Source of the DNA: Gluconacetobacter johannae
GTDB taxonomy: Bacteria > Pseudomonadota > Alphaproteobacteria > Acetobacterales > Acetobacteraceae
DNA: 64,000 nucleotides
Reading direction: 5' to 3'
Assembly (NCBI RefSeq): GCF_025994435.1
Contig: NZ_BAQK01000109.1
Coordinates: 1-64,000, forward strand
Part shown: piece after piece, positions 25,699 to 34,276 of the stretch
How positions within the stretch are numbered: the first letter of the stretch is position 1
Layout: each line of letters starts with the position of its first letter
Program-made: the position numbers and the translations under genes
The notes under the pieces: model-generated
What the model was told of the DNA's origin: nothing
Databases searched by the model: none
Seen by the model: only the letters and a program-made list of their open reading frames with translations

Positions 25699-26256
25699 TC
25701 AGCCCTGGTTCGGCCCCTTCTTCCGAAAGGCCGCAAGGCTGACCACCTGCGACGAGGCCGGCGTCTCGGCCGGCTCGTCCCCTGCCGGGGCGGGGGCGGT
25801 GGCCCCGGCGTCCGGCGGGGTGGTCTCGTCGGCCTCCTCCTCCTCATCCGGCTCCGGCGCGGTGAAGCGCAGGGCCAGCCGGACATGGGGGTCGGCGAAG
25901 GCCGTGATGGCGGCGACGGGGATGACCAGGATCGACCCCACGCCGCCGAAGGACAGGCCGACCGACACGGTCTGCGCCGCGCGGTCCACCTTCAGGTCCC
26001 AGAACTGGTGCTGCAGCACGATCGTGATCTCGTGCGGGTACTGGGCGCGCAGGCGGGCGGGCATGTCCACGCCCGGCCAGTTGGTCAGGAACGTGATGTA
26101 GAAATGATGCCCGTCCGGCAGGCCCTCGGCGCCGACATGGTCCAGCGCGCGCAGCATCACCTCGCGGTACGCGTCCTCGATCCAGGCGTCGTAGGGTATG
26201 AGGCTGTCGGGAATCACGGCGTCGAAGCCGTTTTCCTCATCGTGATCGTCGGACAT
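25699..26256 (-). CDS. sspB: SspB, ClpXP adaptor for ssrA-tagged proteins (alpha type)
   Basis: A 185-residue protein. The SspB substrate-binding domain (residues ~20-135) contains HHFYITFLTNWPGV, the IVLQHQFWDLKV tag-binding strand and SFGGVGSILVIP. A flexible acidic, Pro/Ala-rich linker follows. The C-terminus VVSLAAFRKK is the ClpX-binding (XB) peptide. SspB delivers tmRNA-tagged, stalled translation products to ClpXP. Its gene lies directly downstream of ssrA on the same strand, so tag-encoding RNA and tag-recognising adaptor are neighbours. Confidence 0.92.
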   Translation of the reverse strand: MSDDHDEENGFDAVIPDSLIPYDAWIEDAYREVMLRALDHVGAEGLPDGHHFYITFLTNWPGVDMPARLRAQYPHEITIVLQHQFWDLKVDRAAQTVSVGLSFGGVGSILVIPVAAITAFADPHVRLALRFTAPEPDEEEEADETTPPDAGATAPAPAGDEPAETPASSQVVSLAAFRKKGPNQG

Positions 26257-26439
26257 GCGGACTACTCCGTACCGTCCGGCCCCCCCCGTGATCGGGCGGC
26301 CGGCGCCTGATGGCCTTGCTGCTTCGCGCCACGCCGTGCCACAGGTTCAAGCCATGCGTCAAACGCCGCGCCCTTGCAAGGGACGGACCCGCGGATCGGC
26401 TTCACGAAGCGGACATGATGCCACGGCGGGGCGGCAAAG

Positions 26440-26740
26440 TGGGAGGGCTTCTGTTGCCCGGTGCCCTCCCGAACCGCGCTTGTCACTTATGCAGCGACAG
26501 CGAGCACCTCAGAGTTATCGTTGGCACTTGTGATTTAGCCCGATGACGGTGGTACAATACCGGGCAAAAGGCAGGTCTTTACCATGCGTGTCGAGCCTGT
26601 TTCGTCCCCATGGCTCCCTGCCCCGAAGGGTCGTAGCGGAGAGCGTTCTGGTGGAGACGCCGGGTACCGCCCCCGGGTCCACAACATTTATTCCACGTGC
26701 CGTTTATCGCCATAGCCAAGGGGCGAACCCCTCCGGCACC
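26440..26740 (-). ncRNA. ssrA: tmRNA, circularly permuted two-piece form
   Basis: Read on the minus strand, the acceptor piece comes first: a hairpin (AGGGG/CCCCT), a T-arm-like stem and CGTCTCCACCA ending at 26649. After an intervening loop, the coding piece begins GGGGACGAAACAGGCTCGAC near 26609. GGGGACG pairs with CGTCTCC to rebuild the acceptor stem (one G-U). The tag frame at 26525-26487 encodes ANDNSEVLAVAA followed by TAA, an alphaproteobacterial-type tag. A GGGAGGGC/GCCCTCCC stem (26441-26470) closes the 3' side. Piece order and loop match the alphaproteobacterial two-piece tmRNA. Ends are approximate. Confidence 0.93.
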
Positions 26741-26744
26741 ATGG

Positions 26745-26773
26745 GATATAGGGTTGGCGGCCGCCGTTGGCAA
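26745..26773 (-). promoter_or_regulatory. Sigma-70-type promoter for ssrA
   Basis: On the minus strand, TTGCCA (26773-26768) and TATATC (26750-26745) are separated by exactly 17 bp. The expected start lies about 26738, immediately before the acceptor piece of tmRNA. Confidence 0.65.
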
Positions 26774-26858
26774 GCGGTGTGGCGCACGCCACGGTCGCGA
26801 AGCGGGGGGTTTCGTGATATGCGCCCCCTTCGGACCACACGGACAGGGCGGGAAGCAG

Positions 26859-27809
26859 ATGTTTTCAACGGACCAGCAATCGGAAATCGACGCCGCCCGC
26901 GCCGGCTGGGCCCAGACCCGCCGCACCGTCGTCCCCGCCGCCGAGGACGCGCTGTACACCCCCCTGCCGGTGCTGGAGACCGGATTCGTCCGACTGATCG
27001 ACTATATGGGCGGCGACGCGGCCATCGTGCAGGGCGCGCGGGTGTCGTACGGCAAGGGCACGCGCAGCACCTCGGACGACCGGGGGCTGATCCGCTACCT
27101 GATGCGGAACCGGCACACCAGCCCGTTCGAACTGGCGGTGGCCAAGTTCCACGTCCGCGCGCCCATCTTCGTCACCCGGCAGTGGTTCCGCCACCGCACC
27201 GCCAGCATCAACGAATATTCCGCGCGCTATTCGGTGCTGGAGAAGGAATTCTACTTCCCCCGGCCCGAGGACATCGCCCGCCAGTCGTCCAGCAACAAGC
27301 AGGGGCGCGGCGACAGCCTGCCCGCCGACGCCGCAGAACAGGTGCTGGCCCTGCTGCGCGAGGACGCCACGCGCTGCTACGACCATTACCTGGAAATGCT
27401 GAACCAGGACGAGGCCGGCAACATCGTCGACCCCACGCGCCCGGTGGTGGCGCGCGAGCTGGCGCGCATGACCCTGCCGGTCAATGTGATGACGCAGTTC
27501 TACTGGCAGATCAATCTGTGGAACCTGCTGCATTTCCTGCGCCTGCGCGCCGACGCCCATGCCCAGTACGAAATCCGCGCCTATGCCGACGCCATCCTGA
27601 CCCTGGTCGAACGCTGGGTACCGCAGACCTTCGAGGCCTTCCGCGACTACATGCAGGAAGCCGCCCTGCTGTCCGGCCCCGCGCTGCGCGCGCTGCGCGC
27701 CATCCTGGCCGGTGACGGCACGGTGGACCTGCAGGCGGCCGGCCTGTCGAAGCGCGAGGCGGCGGAACTGATCGCCCTGCTGCCCGAAATCGGGCCGCGC
27801 GCCCGCTGA
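26859..27809 (+). CDS. thyX: Flavin-dependent thymidylate synthase
   Basis: A 316-residue ThyX making dTMP from dUMP with FAD and methylenetetrahydrofolate. The signature RHRTASINEYS (residues 111-121) is exact to the RHRxxSxNExS consensus. The ATG at 26859 has GGAAG at good spacing. A C-terminal extension of about 60 residues (DLQAAGLSKREAAELIALL) is longer than the minimal enzyme. A diverged copy of this 3' region recurs at 30137-30306. It is divergent from ssrA. Confidence 0.95.
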   Translation: MFSTDQQSEIDAARAGWAQTRRTVVPAAEDALYTPLPVLETGFVRLIDYMGGDAAIVQGARVSYGKGTRSTSDDRGLIRYLMRNRHTSPFELAVAKFHVRAPIFVTRQWFRHRTASINEYSARYSVLEKEFYFPRPEDIARQSSSNKQGRGDSLPADAAEQVLALLREDATRCYDHYLEMLNQDEAGNIVDPTRPVVARELARMTLPVNVMTQFYWQINLWNLLHFLRLRADAHAQYEIRAYADAILTLVERWVPQTFEAFRDYMQEAALLSGPALRALRAILAGDGTVDLQAAGLSKREAAELIALLPEIGPRAR

Positions 27810-27857
27810 AGGCGGGGCGCTGCCTCATAGGCGCGAAGGTCGCATTTCGCAAGAAAT

Positions 27858-27969
27858 CTCAGGGCTCTGCCCTGAAACCCGCCAAAGGCCACAGGCCTTT
27901 GGAAACCAATCCGTTATCCCTGATCGGGGTCCAGGGCCTCAGGCCCTGGTGGGTTCGGGCAGCGCCCGG
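27858..27969 (+). repeat. Dispersed hairpin repeat, full copy (plus orientation)
   Basis: CAGGGCTCTGCCCTG, CCAAAGGCC/GGCCTTTGG, GGAAAC, linker with CCGTTATCCCTGATC, GGTCCAGGGCCT/AGGCCCTGG and GGTTCGGGC/GCCCGG stems follow in the standard order. It occupies most of the first half of the 355-bp thyX-chemoreceptor interval; the rest of that interval is AT-rich with a TATAAT at 28037 but no gene. Confidence 0.85.
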
Positions 27970-28165
27970 CCTTCCTTTTCCCCTATCGCCCGGCGGGGGC
28001 GCCGGCACAAAGCGGCTTCGGCCGTCACCCGTTAAATATAATCTTCATTATGCGGTCTCCTGGAGATTTCATAGACTCGCGCGGGTGATCTACGCCGCTG
28101 TGCGGGCGCAAAATATTGGGTTCATGGCATCGGCAGGAAGACGAAAATAATCGAAGGGATACCCT

Positions 28166-30034
28166 GTGCGGTCGGTTGGCATTAAACTCTCTCTGGGTAT
28201 CATTTTATTACTTATTTCCATTTCCTGCGTTGTTTCCGGAAAATTTTCGATAGACGGCCTCACCCATGTCAACGGCCGGGTGGAAAAGATCGCCCACCAG
28301 TCGCTTGCAAGCCTGAAGATACTGGCCGCGATCGACAGTCAGATCCGCACGTTCCGCGCGGTCGAGATCCAGCAGCTTACGACGTCGTCGCCCGAGGAAT
28401 TTGCGACGCTTTCGGCCAGCAGCACCGCCATTTCCGAAAAGATCGCGCATGCCATCGACGCCTATGTGCCGTTCATCAATTCGGACAACGACCAGGCCCT
28501 GTTCCACAATTTGCAGGAGGAATGGTCCGAATATGAGGAATATCACGACACGACGTTCAAGAACTGGGTTGTTTCGCAGGACAAGAGCCATGCCCTGCTG
28601 AACGAAGGCCAGCAACTGATCGAATTGCAGGAGAAAGTGTCCGGCACCCTCACGTCGTTCATGGACGGCAGCATCACGGACGCGGCGTCCTATGCGCTGG
28701 ACTCCGGGGTGACATACCGGATGACGCTCCGGCGGGTCTATGCCGCGTATGTCGCCCTGTTCGTCGTCGTGGTCGTCGCCGTCCTTGTCGTGGTGTACAA
28801 CATTCTGCGGCCCCTTCAGAAAATCAATGCGTCCATCACCAGGTTGGCCGGCGGCCAGACGGACCTGACGTTTCCGCTGGCGCACAGGGGGGATGAGATC
28901 GGCGCGATCTCCCGCTCGCTGGACGTCTTCCGCGCCGCCGCCATCGCGAAGCGGAAGCTGGAGCAGGACGCCGAAATCCAGCGCCGGCAGGCCGAGGCCG
29001 AACGTGTCGCCATTCAGGAGAAAGCCGAAGCCGAAGCGCGGGAGTGGCTACGCAAGGCCACGGGCGCCCTGGCCGCCGGCCTGAAGCGGATGGCCGGGGG
29101 CGACCTGTCCTTCCAGATCGAGACCGAATTTTCCAAGGCGTTCGAGCCCCTGCGCCACGATTTCAACCAGTCCCTGGCGCAGCTTGCCGCGACATTTTCC
29201 CGGATGTCCGGCGCCATTCACGTCATCAGCGACGGCACCCACGGGCTGGCGGCCGGGGCCGACACCCTGGCGCGCCGCAGCGAAACGCAGGCGGCGGCCC
29301 TGGAACAGACGGCCGCCGCCGTGGCGGGCATCGCCCGAAGCGTGGAGGATACGGCAAAACGATCCGAAGACGCCCAGCAGATCGGCGCGCGGGCGCGCCA
29401 GTCCGCCGCGACGTCCACCGCGATCACGCACGAGGCGGAAGCGGCCATGGGCCGCATCGAACAGGGTTCGGCGCAGATTGCCGCGATCGTCGACGTGATC
29501 GACGGCATCGCCTTCCAGACCAACCTCCTGGCGCTGAACGCCAGCGTCGAGGCGGCGCGGGCCGGTACGGCCGGCAGGGGGTTCGCCGTCGTCGCCACCG
29601 AAGTGCGATCGCTGGCGCAGAAATGCGCCGAAGCCGCCCTGGATGTCCGCACGGTGATCCGCCGGACCGCCGCCGACGTGCAGGAGGGCGCGGGCCGCGT
29701 CAAGGATTGCAGCGGGGCGCTGCGGACCATCGCCGCGTTCATCGGCCAAATGGGCCAGCACCTGGACGCCATCGCCATCGCGGCCAGGGAACAATCCTCC
29801 AGCCTGGGGGAAATCAACGCCGCCGTGGGGTCGCTGGACCAGACGACCCAGCAGAACACCGGCGTCGCCGACCAGTTCCACGCCACCTCCCGCAGCCTGG
29901 CCGACGAAAGTGGCAGGCTCAACGGGCTGGTCAGCCAGTTCAGCCTGCCGGAAACCGAGGCCGCCGGGCAGCACGCCGCATTCCCCGACCACGCGGCCTC
30001 GGACCGGGTGCTGCTGGCCGCTTACGAAGAATAA
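28166..30034 (+). CDS. Methyl-accepting chemotaxis protein
   Basis: A 622-residue transmembrane chemoreceptor starting at GTG 28166, with GAAGGGA upstream. TM1 spans ~7-24, a helical periplasmic sensor ~25-190 (four-helix-bundle type), TM2 ~191-212 and HAMP ~212-265. A coiled-coil signalling domain follows whose hairpin tip reads IDGIAFQTNLLALNASVEAA and GRGFAVVATEVRSLA, the CheA/CheW-binding region. Many Ala-Gln-Glu heptads flank it. No C-terminal CheR pentapeptide is visible. No chemotaxis operon is nearby. It lies between thyX and the chimeric scar. Confidence 0.92.
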   Translation: MRSVGIKLSLGIILLLISISCVVSGKFSIDGLTHVNGRVEKIAHQSLASLKILAAIDSQIRTFRAVEIQQLTTSSPEEFATLSASSTAISEKIAHAIDAYVPFINSDNDQALFHNLQEEWSEYEEYHDTTFKNWVVSQDKSHALLNEGQQLIELQEKVSGTLTSFMDGSITDAASYALDSGVTYRMTLRRVYAAYVALFVVVVVAVLVVVYNILRPLQKINASITRLAGGQTDLTFPLAHRGDEIGAISRSLDVFRAAAIAKRKLEQDAEIQRRQAEAERVAIQEKAEAEAREWLRKATGALAAGLKRMAGGDLSFQIETEFSKAFEPLRHDFNQSLAQLAATFSRMSGAIHVISDGTHGLAAGADTLARRSETQAAALEQTAAAVAGIARSVEDTAKRSEDAQQIGARARQSAATSTAITHEAEAAMGRIEQGSAQIAAIVDVIDGIAFQTNLLALNASVEAARAGTAGRGFAVVATEVRSLAQKCAEAALDVRTVIRRTAADVQEGAGRVKDCSGALRTIAAFIGQMGQHLDAIAIAAREQSSSLGEINAAVGSLDQTTQQNTGVADQFHATSRSLADESGRLNGLVSQFSLPETEAAGQHAAFPDHAASDRVLLAAYEE

Positions 30035-30079
30035 CCGTTCTGCTACGGGACATTTTCGGCGCAGTGAGTGCGCCGCGCG

Positions 30080-30306
30080 GGCAGGTCGGGCGCCACCCGG
30101 CCCGTCCTGCGCCACTCGAACGACGAGCCGATGCCCCAGACCTTCGAGGCCTTCCGCGACTACATGCACGAAGCTGCCCTGCTGTCCGGCTCCGCGCTAC
30201 GCGCCCTGCACGCGGTTCCGGCCGGCGACGGCACGGTGGACCTGCAAGCGGCCGGCCTGTCGAAGCGCGAGGCGGCGGAACTGGTCGCCCTGCTGCCCGA
30301 ACTCGG
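30080..30306 (+). pseudogene. Chimeric scar: rpoN 3' end joined to thyX 3' end
   Basis: Bases ~30083-30136 match 35834-35912, the antisense of the rpoN 3' coding end, with one ~27-bp internal deletion. Bases ~30137-30306 match thyX from 27624 onward at roughly nine identical bases in ten, covering the PQTFEAFRDYM...AAELxALLPE coding segment but losing the original stop. The joint falls at a shared CCAG. An ATG at 30131 opens a frame through the thyX tail to 30481, but it lacks every catalytic motif. It is best explained as the residue of a tandem duplication followed by deletion. Confidence 0.75.
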
Positions 30307-30326
30307 CAAGGGCCTCGGCCCTTGCC

Positions 30327-30975
30327 TTCGCTTCAATCGGCCCCGCTGGCCTTCTTGGGGGCGACAAGCACCAAGAATCCGAGACTTACCGCGTGATGGA
30401 AGCGTCGTTCCTCAAAGAAGAGGCGATTATACCGCTTGCAACACGGCTGGTTGCGCCTTCTTTTCGGACTTGTTTGCTTGAATGCGGTCATCCCGTAAGC
30501 GGACATTGTCATGTAACCCACGACAGGCTGCTTCGGGGACGAAACCGTTGTTCGCGTGTCAGATAGCGAAGTGCGGCTTCCGGTTCGAGGCAGGCACAAG
30601 GCTTGGTCGCCTGTAAGCTAGGGCCTAGCCTGTCTCATGCTACACAGCCCTTTGAAAATTAGTGCCCCCTGTATGGCCCGACTTGCCGCCATTGTAGCAC
30701 TTCGCCACTGGGCAAACTGGCGTCATGCTGAACGATCTTGCTCTGCATGTACAGCAAAGCACGCTGTTCAGCATGTCTAGGACGAAGCCTGCTTACGAGC
30801 GGCTGTTAGTAACCATGAATGAAAGGAAATATAGATTTGGTAATGTCATACTACTCCTGCTTTTTTATGACATAAACTGGAATGGAAACCCAAAAATAAC
30901 ACTACACCAACTCGATACACCATCTGTCCGAAGGGAATAATGGAAACTTATGCTTGGGGAACGGTGGCTTTCATC
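30327..30975. other. Gene-poor stretch at island edge
   Basis: After a GGCAAGGGCC/GGCCCTTGCC hairpin (30305-30326), about 650 bp hold no convincing gene. Composition drops from GC-rich to clearly AT-rich past 30700. A short frame at 30725-30940 has no recognisable features. The stretch looks like decayed or recently joined DNA between the chimeric scar and the membrane protein gene. Confidence 0.5.
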
Positions 30976-31440
30976 TCATTTTTGAGAAGAGGGCTGAAAT
31001 TTTGTCACCAGGAATTGAAGCAATAAAACTGATATTGCAAACATGATAGCATGATATAGAGTCTCCCTCCACATCCCCTTTAGTGCATCAGTTGCCCCTG
31101 CATGATAACTATTCGATATAAAATATATTGCTTGGCACCAAAAAAAAGAGACTAGAGACTGAACATTTGTCGAAATCTCATCGAGAGAGAAGGTTCTAAC
31201 TGTTAAATTTTTCGGTGCAAATAAAGAAATTATGCCTGTTATAAAAATAACAACTATTAGCACGACAGAAGATTTCATATAAATCCCATTTATAGTTCCC
31301 ATTATATTTTCTGCTGTACCATAGTAGAAAAAATCGTTTCTTTGCATTATGGCAACAAGTAGGCCAATTAGTCCCCACAATGCTAATTTATATATTGCTT
31401 TGAACCATTTAACATCGAGATTTAATAGCCAAGGCGTCAT
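30976..31440 (-). CDS. AT-rich gene for a four-helix membrane protein
   Basis: A 154-residue protein with about four hydrophobic segments (~17-33, 55-74, 94-110, 129-146) and a Lys/Ser-rich C-terminus. Base composition is strongly AT-rich, unlike all neighbours, so recent transfer is likely. A weak GAAGAG precedes the ATG. No family recognised. It sits in the mosaic region beside a helicase/DUF2290 pair, but faces away from it. Confidence 0.55.
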   Translation of the reverse strand: MTPWLLNLDVKWFKAIYKLALWGLIGLLVAIMQRNDFFYYGTAENIMGTINGIYMKSSVVLIVVIFITGIISLFAPKNLTVRTFSLDEISTNVQSLVSFFWCQAIYFISNSYHAGATDALKGMWRETLYHAIMFAISVLLLQFLVTKFQPSSQK

Positions 31441-32185
31441 GCTGTTACTCTTCGTTTATTGGATCTGAAAGAATACAATGACACATCTCGCGTAAGGTTG
31501 AATAGTATCGAACTGAACCACCGCGAATTTATCGGAGACGTTCTTCCCACCGATCTAAAAAAGTTCCGACTTCGGAAAGTGAGTCTGTTTTTTCGCGTTC
31601 ATGCCATCAAAGTCGACTGTCAGGTTTCCCCCTGATCTGCCTGTCCGCTCAGTGATGCAGGAGCAGACAGGCGGCAGTCGCCTTCATCTCGGACATACTG
31701 TTGTCCAGATCACTTTACGCATAGCGGACATGAAGCATGGGTCGGTAGCGGACAGACGACTTGCGGAATGACCGCGCTATAGCTGCTGTTCTTCCTCTAC
31801 GACCCGCATTTCCGCCCGATCGCAGCACTGATCGCGCGGTGGCACGAAGAAGGATGGATCACGGTGCGAAGGTCCGGCTGCGATCGAACTGTGGATCAGG
31901 GATGGATTTTTTCGTCGGACGCAACTGGCTTTACCCTGCTAGCGAAACGCACGACGCCAGCCCCAATTCAATCTGGTCCGGATGCCCTCGGCTGCGGGAG
32001 GCGCTAATGTTGGATAGTGCCAATCGACTGCAAGAAAGTCAGCAGGTATTTGGCGGCGGCGTTGCCTAGATCGACTCAGGCGACCCAGTCCCGCTCCTGC
32101 CGTTTGGGCTAGAAAGCGTCGCAGGCTTGAAGGGAAGACGGCGCAGCCCTAGGTTTTAACCCAGCTATCCTGTAGAAAGTGCCCG
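31441..32185. other. 745-bp stretch without a supported gene
   Basis: Short frames occur here but none has codon character or family motifs. A fragment around 31780-31990 reads protein-like (FLYDPHFRPIAALIARWH) after a stop, suggesting a decayed gene. TATCCT at 32167 might be a -10 element for the helicase gene. Confidence 0.4.
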
Positions 32186-34276
32186 ATGTCGATTTCATAT
32201 ATCCCCACCGTAAGCGGTGACCCCATTAATGCCGTAGCCGGCGAAGTCATCCGCAAGATCCGCGCTGGGGATGTCTATGCCGCCGATGACGACATCGTAC
32301 TCTATGCCGGATGGCCCAAAGTTAAGGATTACGATGGGCGGCCGCATAGCGCTGATCTCACCATTCTAGGCAAGGATCATGGCCTAAAACTTTTGAAGAT
32401 ATCGCTCGCGGCTAATGCACGCGACTTGCGCCGCGATGCGCAGACCATCGCCCAAGTCGCCGCTTCCACCGAATCGCTCATGGGCAAGAGTCTCGCCCTC
32501 AAGAAACGCCGGCAGCTGATCTTCGAAGTCGTCCCTGTCCTCTACGCGCCTAATCTCGGCGAGCCGTACGACAACGAGGAAATCGAAATCGCACGCACCG
32601 AGGCTGAGTTCGTTCGCATCCTTAAGGAAGAAAGCGGCCCCCTTTCCGACGCCCAGCGCAACGAAGTTCGCGCCATCGTCGAAGGAGCTAAGGCGCTCGG
32701 CCAACTCTCCGAAGCCGAGGACGACGATACACTATCGGACATCGCGCGCGCCTACCGGGAACTGGAAGCGGTCATCTACAACTTCGATGCCGCCCAGCGC
32801 TCTGTCGCGCTCACGTCCATCCGTGGTCCGCAGCGCATCCGCGGGCTGGCCGGCACCGGCAAGACAGTCATCCTCGCCATGAAGGCGGCCCTCGCACACA
32901 TTGAGAATCCCAATGCCAAGATTCTCATTACGTACTACACGCGCAGCCTGCGTGACGTCATGGAGCGGATGATCACACGCTTCCATCGCCACTTCGCCGA
33001 AGTCGATCCTAACTGGGACAATCTGCACGTCCGCCATGGCTGGGGCCGCTCTAACCTTACCGGTGTCTATCGCGAGGCCTGCATCCGTGAAGGTCTCGTG
33101 CCGCGTTCGTTCAGCGACGTGCGCAGCGCCGCCGATCCTTTCGGAACCGTCTGCCGCGAACTGGTCGACGCTAAGGTGCTCTCACCCTACTACGACATCA
33201 TCCTCGTCGACGAAGGGCAGGACTTTCCCGACGGTTTCTACCAGATGTGCTTCTTTCTGGCTAAGGGCAAGCGCGACCAGAAGCAGATCATCTGGGCCTA
33301 TGACGAGCTACAGAACGTATTTGACGTCAATGTGCGCGAGCCCGAGCAGCTCTTCGGGCAGGACCACGACGGTGAACCACGCATATCGCTTGCACGCAGC
33401 CTGCCGGTCGGCACAGATACCAACGATTTCGTTCTGCAACGTGCCTACCGCAACCAGCGCGAAATCTTAGTCCTGGCCCACTCCCTCGGTTTCGGCGTCT
33501 ACGGCAAGACGGTCCAGATGCTCGAGAACGAGAAGCACTGGGAAGATGTCGGCTACGACGTGATCGACGGGACCTTCACCGCGGGCAGTCTCTGCATTGT
33601 CGAGCGGCCGATGGCCAACAGCCCGACCACGCTCGACAGCCCGCCGGGCGTGAACCTCGTTGAGATCATCGGGGCCGATAACCTTGCGGCGGAAGTCGAA
33701 CACGCTGTGATCGAGATCCGTAAGTTCGTGAACGATGGTCTTAAGGCCGACGAGATTCTCGTCGTCTGCCTTGATGATCGGGCCTCTAAATCTTACTTCT
33801 CCAAGCTATCAGGGTTGCTGGCGCAGTCCGACATCGCTTGCAACAACATCTTAAACAATCCCTACAGCGAGCCCGCCTTCCGCATCGATGGGAAGGTGAC
33901 TCTCAGCACCGTTTACCGGGCCAAGGGTAACGAGGCCGCTGTCGTCATCGTGTTAGGCGCCGATGCCGCCGTGCTCGAAACGCGCCTGGGCCGCAACAAG
34001 CTTTTCGTGGCTTTTACCCGTACCAAGGGCTGGTTGCGCATCTTCGGATGTAACAACAAAAATTTCGCAAGGCTGAGGGGGGAAGTCGTGATGGCACTCT
34101 CCAAGAGTCCACGCATCGAGTTCGTCATGCCCGACATGACCAACCTCAACACAATCCAGCGGGGCCTTGAAGAGAAGCATGCGCGCCTCCTGGAAGCGAA
34201 ACGCCGGGTCGATCGCATCAGAAGCGAGTTCAACCTCTCGCAGGATGACATGGCAAACCTGCTCGAGGAGGAGTGA
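32186..34276 (+). CDS. Superfamily I (UvrD-like) helicase/ATPase with NERD-like N-terminus
   Basis: A 696-residue protein. Walker A is GLAGTGKT (residues 220-227), motif II is VDEGQD (~341-346), motif III lies near IIWAYDELQNVF, and the C-terminal motifs include TLSTVYRAKGNE and LFVAFTRTKGW, so both RecA lobes are complete. Residues ~30-120 resemble the NERD-type nuclease region that precedes such helicases, but the SADLTIL...LKLLKI block lacks the clear E/D-x-K triad, so it may be inactive. It resembles the COG3972 group. It overlaps the DUF2290 gene by one base, and its GC content is lower than the flanks. A role in phage defence is inferred. Confidence 0.85.
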   Translation: MSISYIPTVSGDPINAVAGEVIRKIRAGDVYAADDDIVLYAGWPKVKDYDGRPHSADLTILGKDHGLKLLKISLAANARDLRRDAQTIAQVAASTESLMGKSLALKKRRQLIFEVVPVLYAPNLGEPYDNEEIEIARTEAEFVRILKEESGPLSDAQRNEVRAIVEGAKALGQLSEAEDDDTLSDIARAYRELEAVIYNFDAAQRSVALTSIRGPQRIRGLAGTGKTVILAMKAALAHIENPNAKILITYYTRSLRDVMERMITRFHRHFAEVDPNWDNLHVRHGWGRSNLTGVYREACIREGLVPRSFSDVRSAADPFGTVCRELVDAKVLSPYYDIILVDEGQDFPDGFYQMCFFLAKGKRDQKQIIWAYDELQNVFDVNVREPEQLFGQDHDGEPRISLARSLPVGTDTNDFVLQRAYRNQREILVLAHSLGFGVYGKTVQMLENEKHWEDVGYDVIDGTFTAGSLCIVERPMANSPTTLDSPPGVNLVEIIGADNLAAEVEHAVIEIRKFVNDGLKADEILVVCLDDRASKSYFSKLSGLLAQSDIACNNILNNPYSEPAFRIDGKVTLSTVYRAKGNEAAVVIVLGADAAVLETRLGRNKLFVAFTRTKGWLRIFGCNNKNFARLRGEVVMALSKSPRIEFVMPDMTNLNTIQRGLEEKHARLLEAKRRVDRIRSEFNLSQDDMANLLEEE

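Noticed and set aside
26543..27715. Long open frame covering the tmRNA region and running over thyX in another frame
   Set aside because: It is an antisense and off-frame shadow of ssrA and thyX, with no domain character; ThyX in the other frame has the full RHRxxSxNExS motif.
30520..30600. GGTTCGAGGC as a tRNA T-arm
   Set aside because: No acceptor, D-arm or anticodon stem could be folded around it.
30725..30940. 71-codon frame in the AT-rich segment
   Set aside because: No ribosome-binding site, no family features and no partner; in AT-changed junk a frame of this size is unremarkable.
31761..32069. 102-codon frame before the helicase gene
   Set aside because: Another frame of the same stretch looks more protein-like but is broken by a stop, so at best this is decayed DNA.
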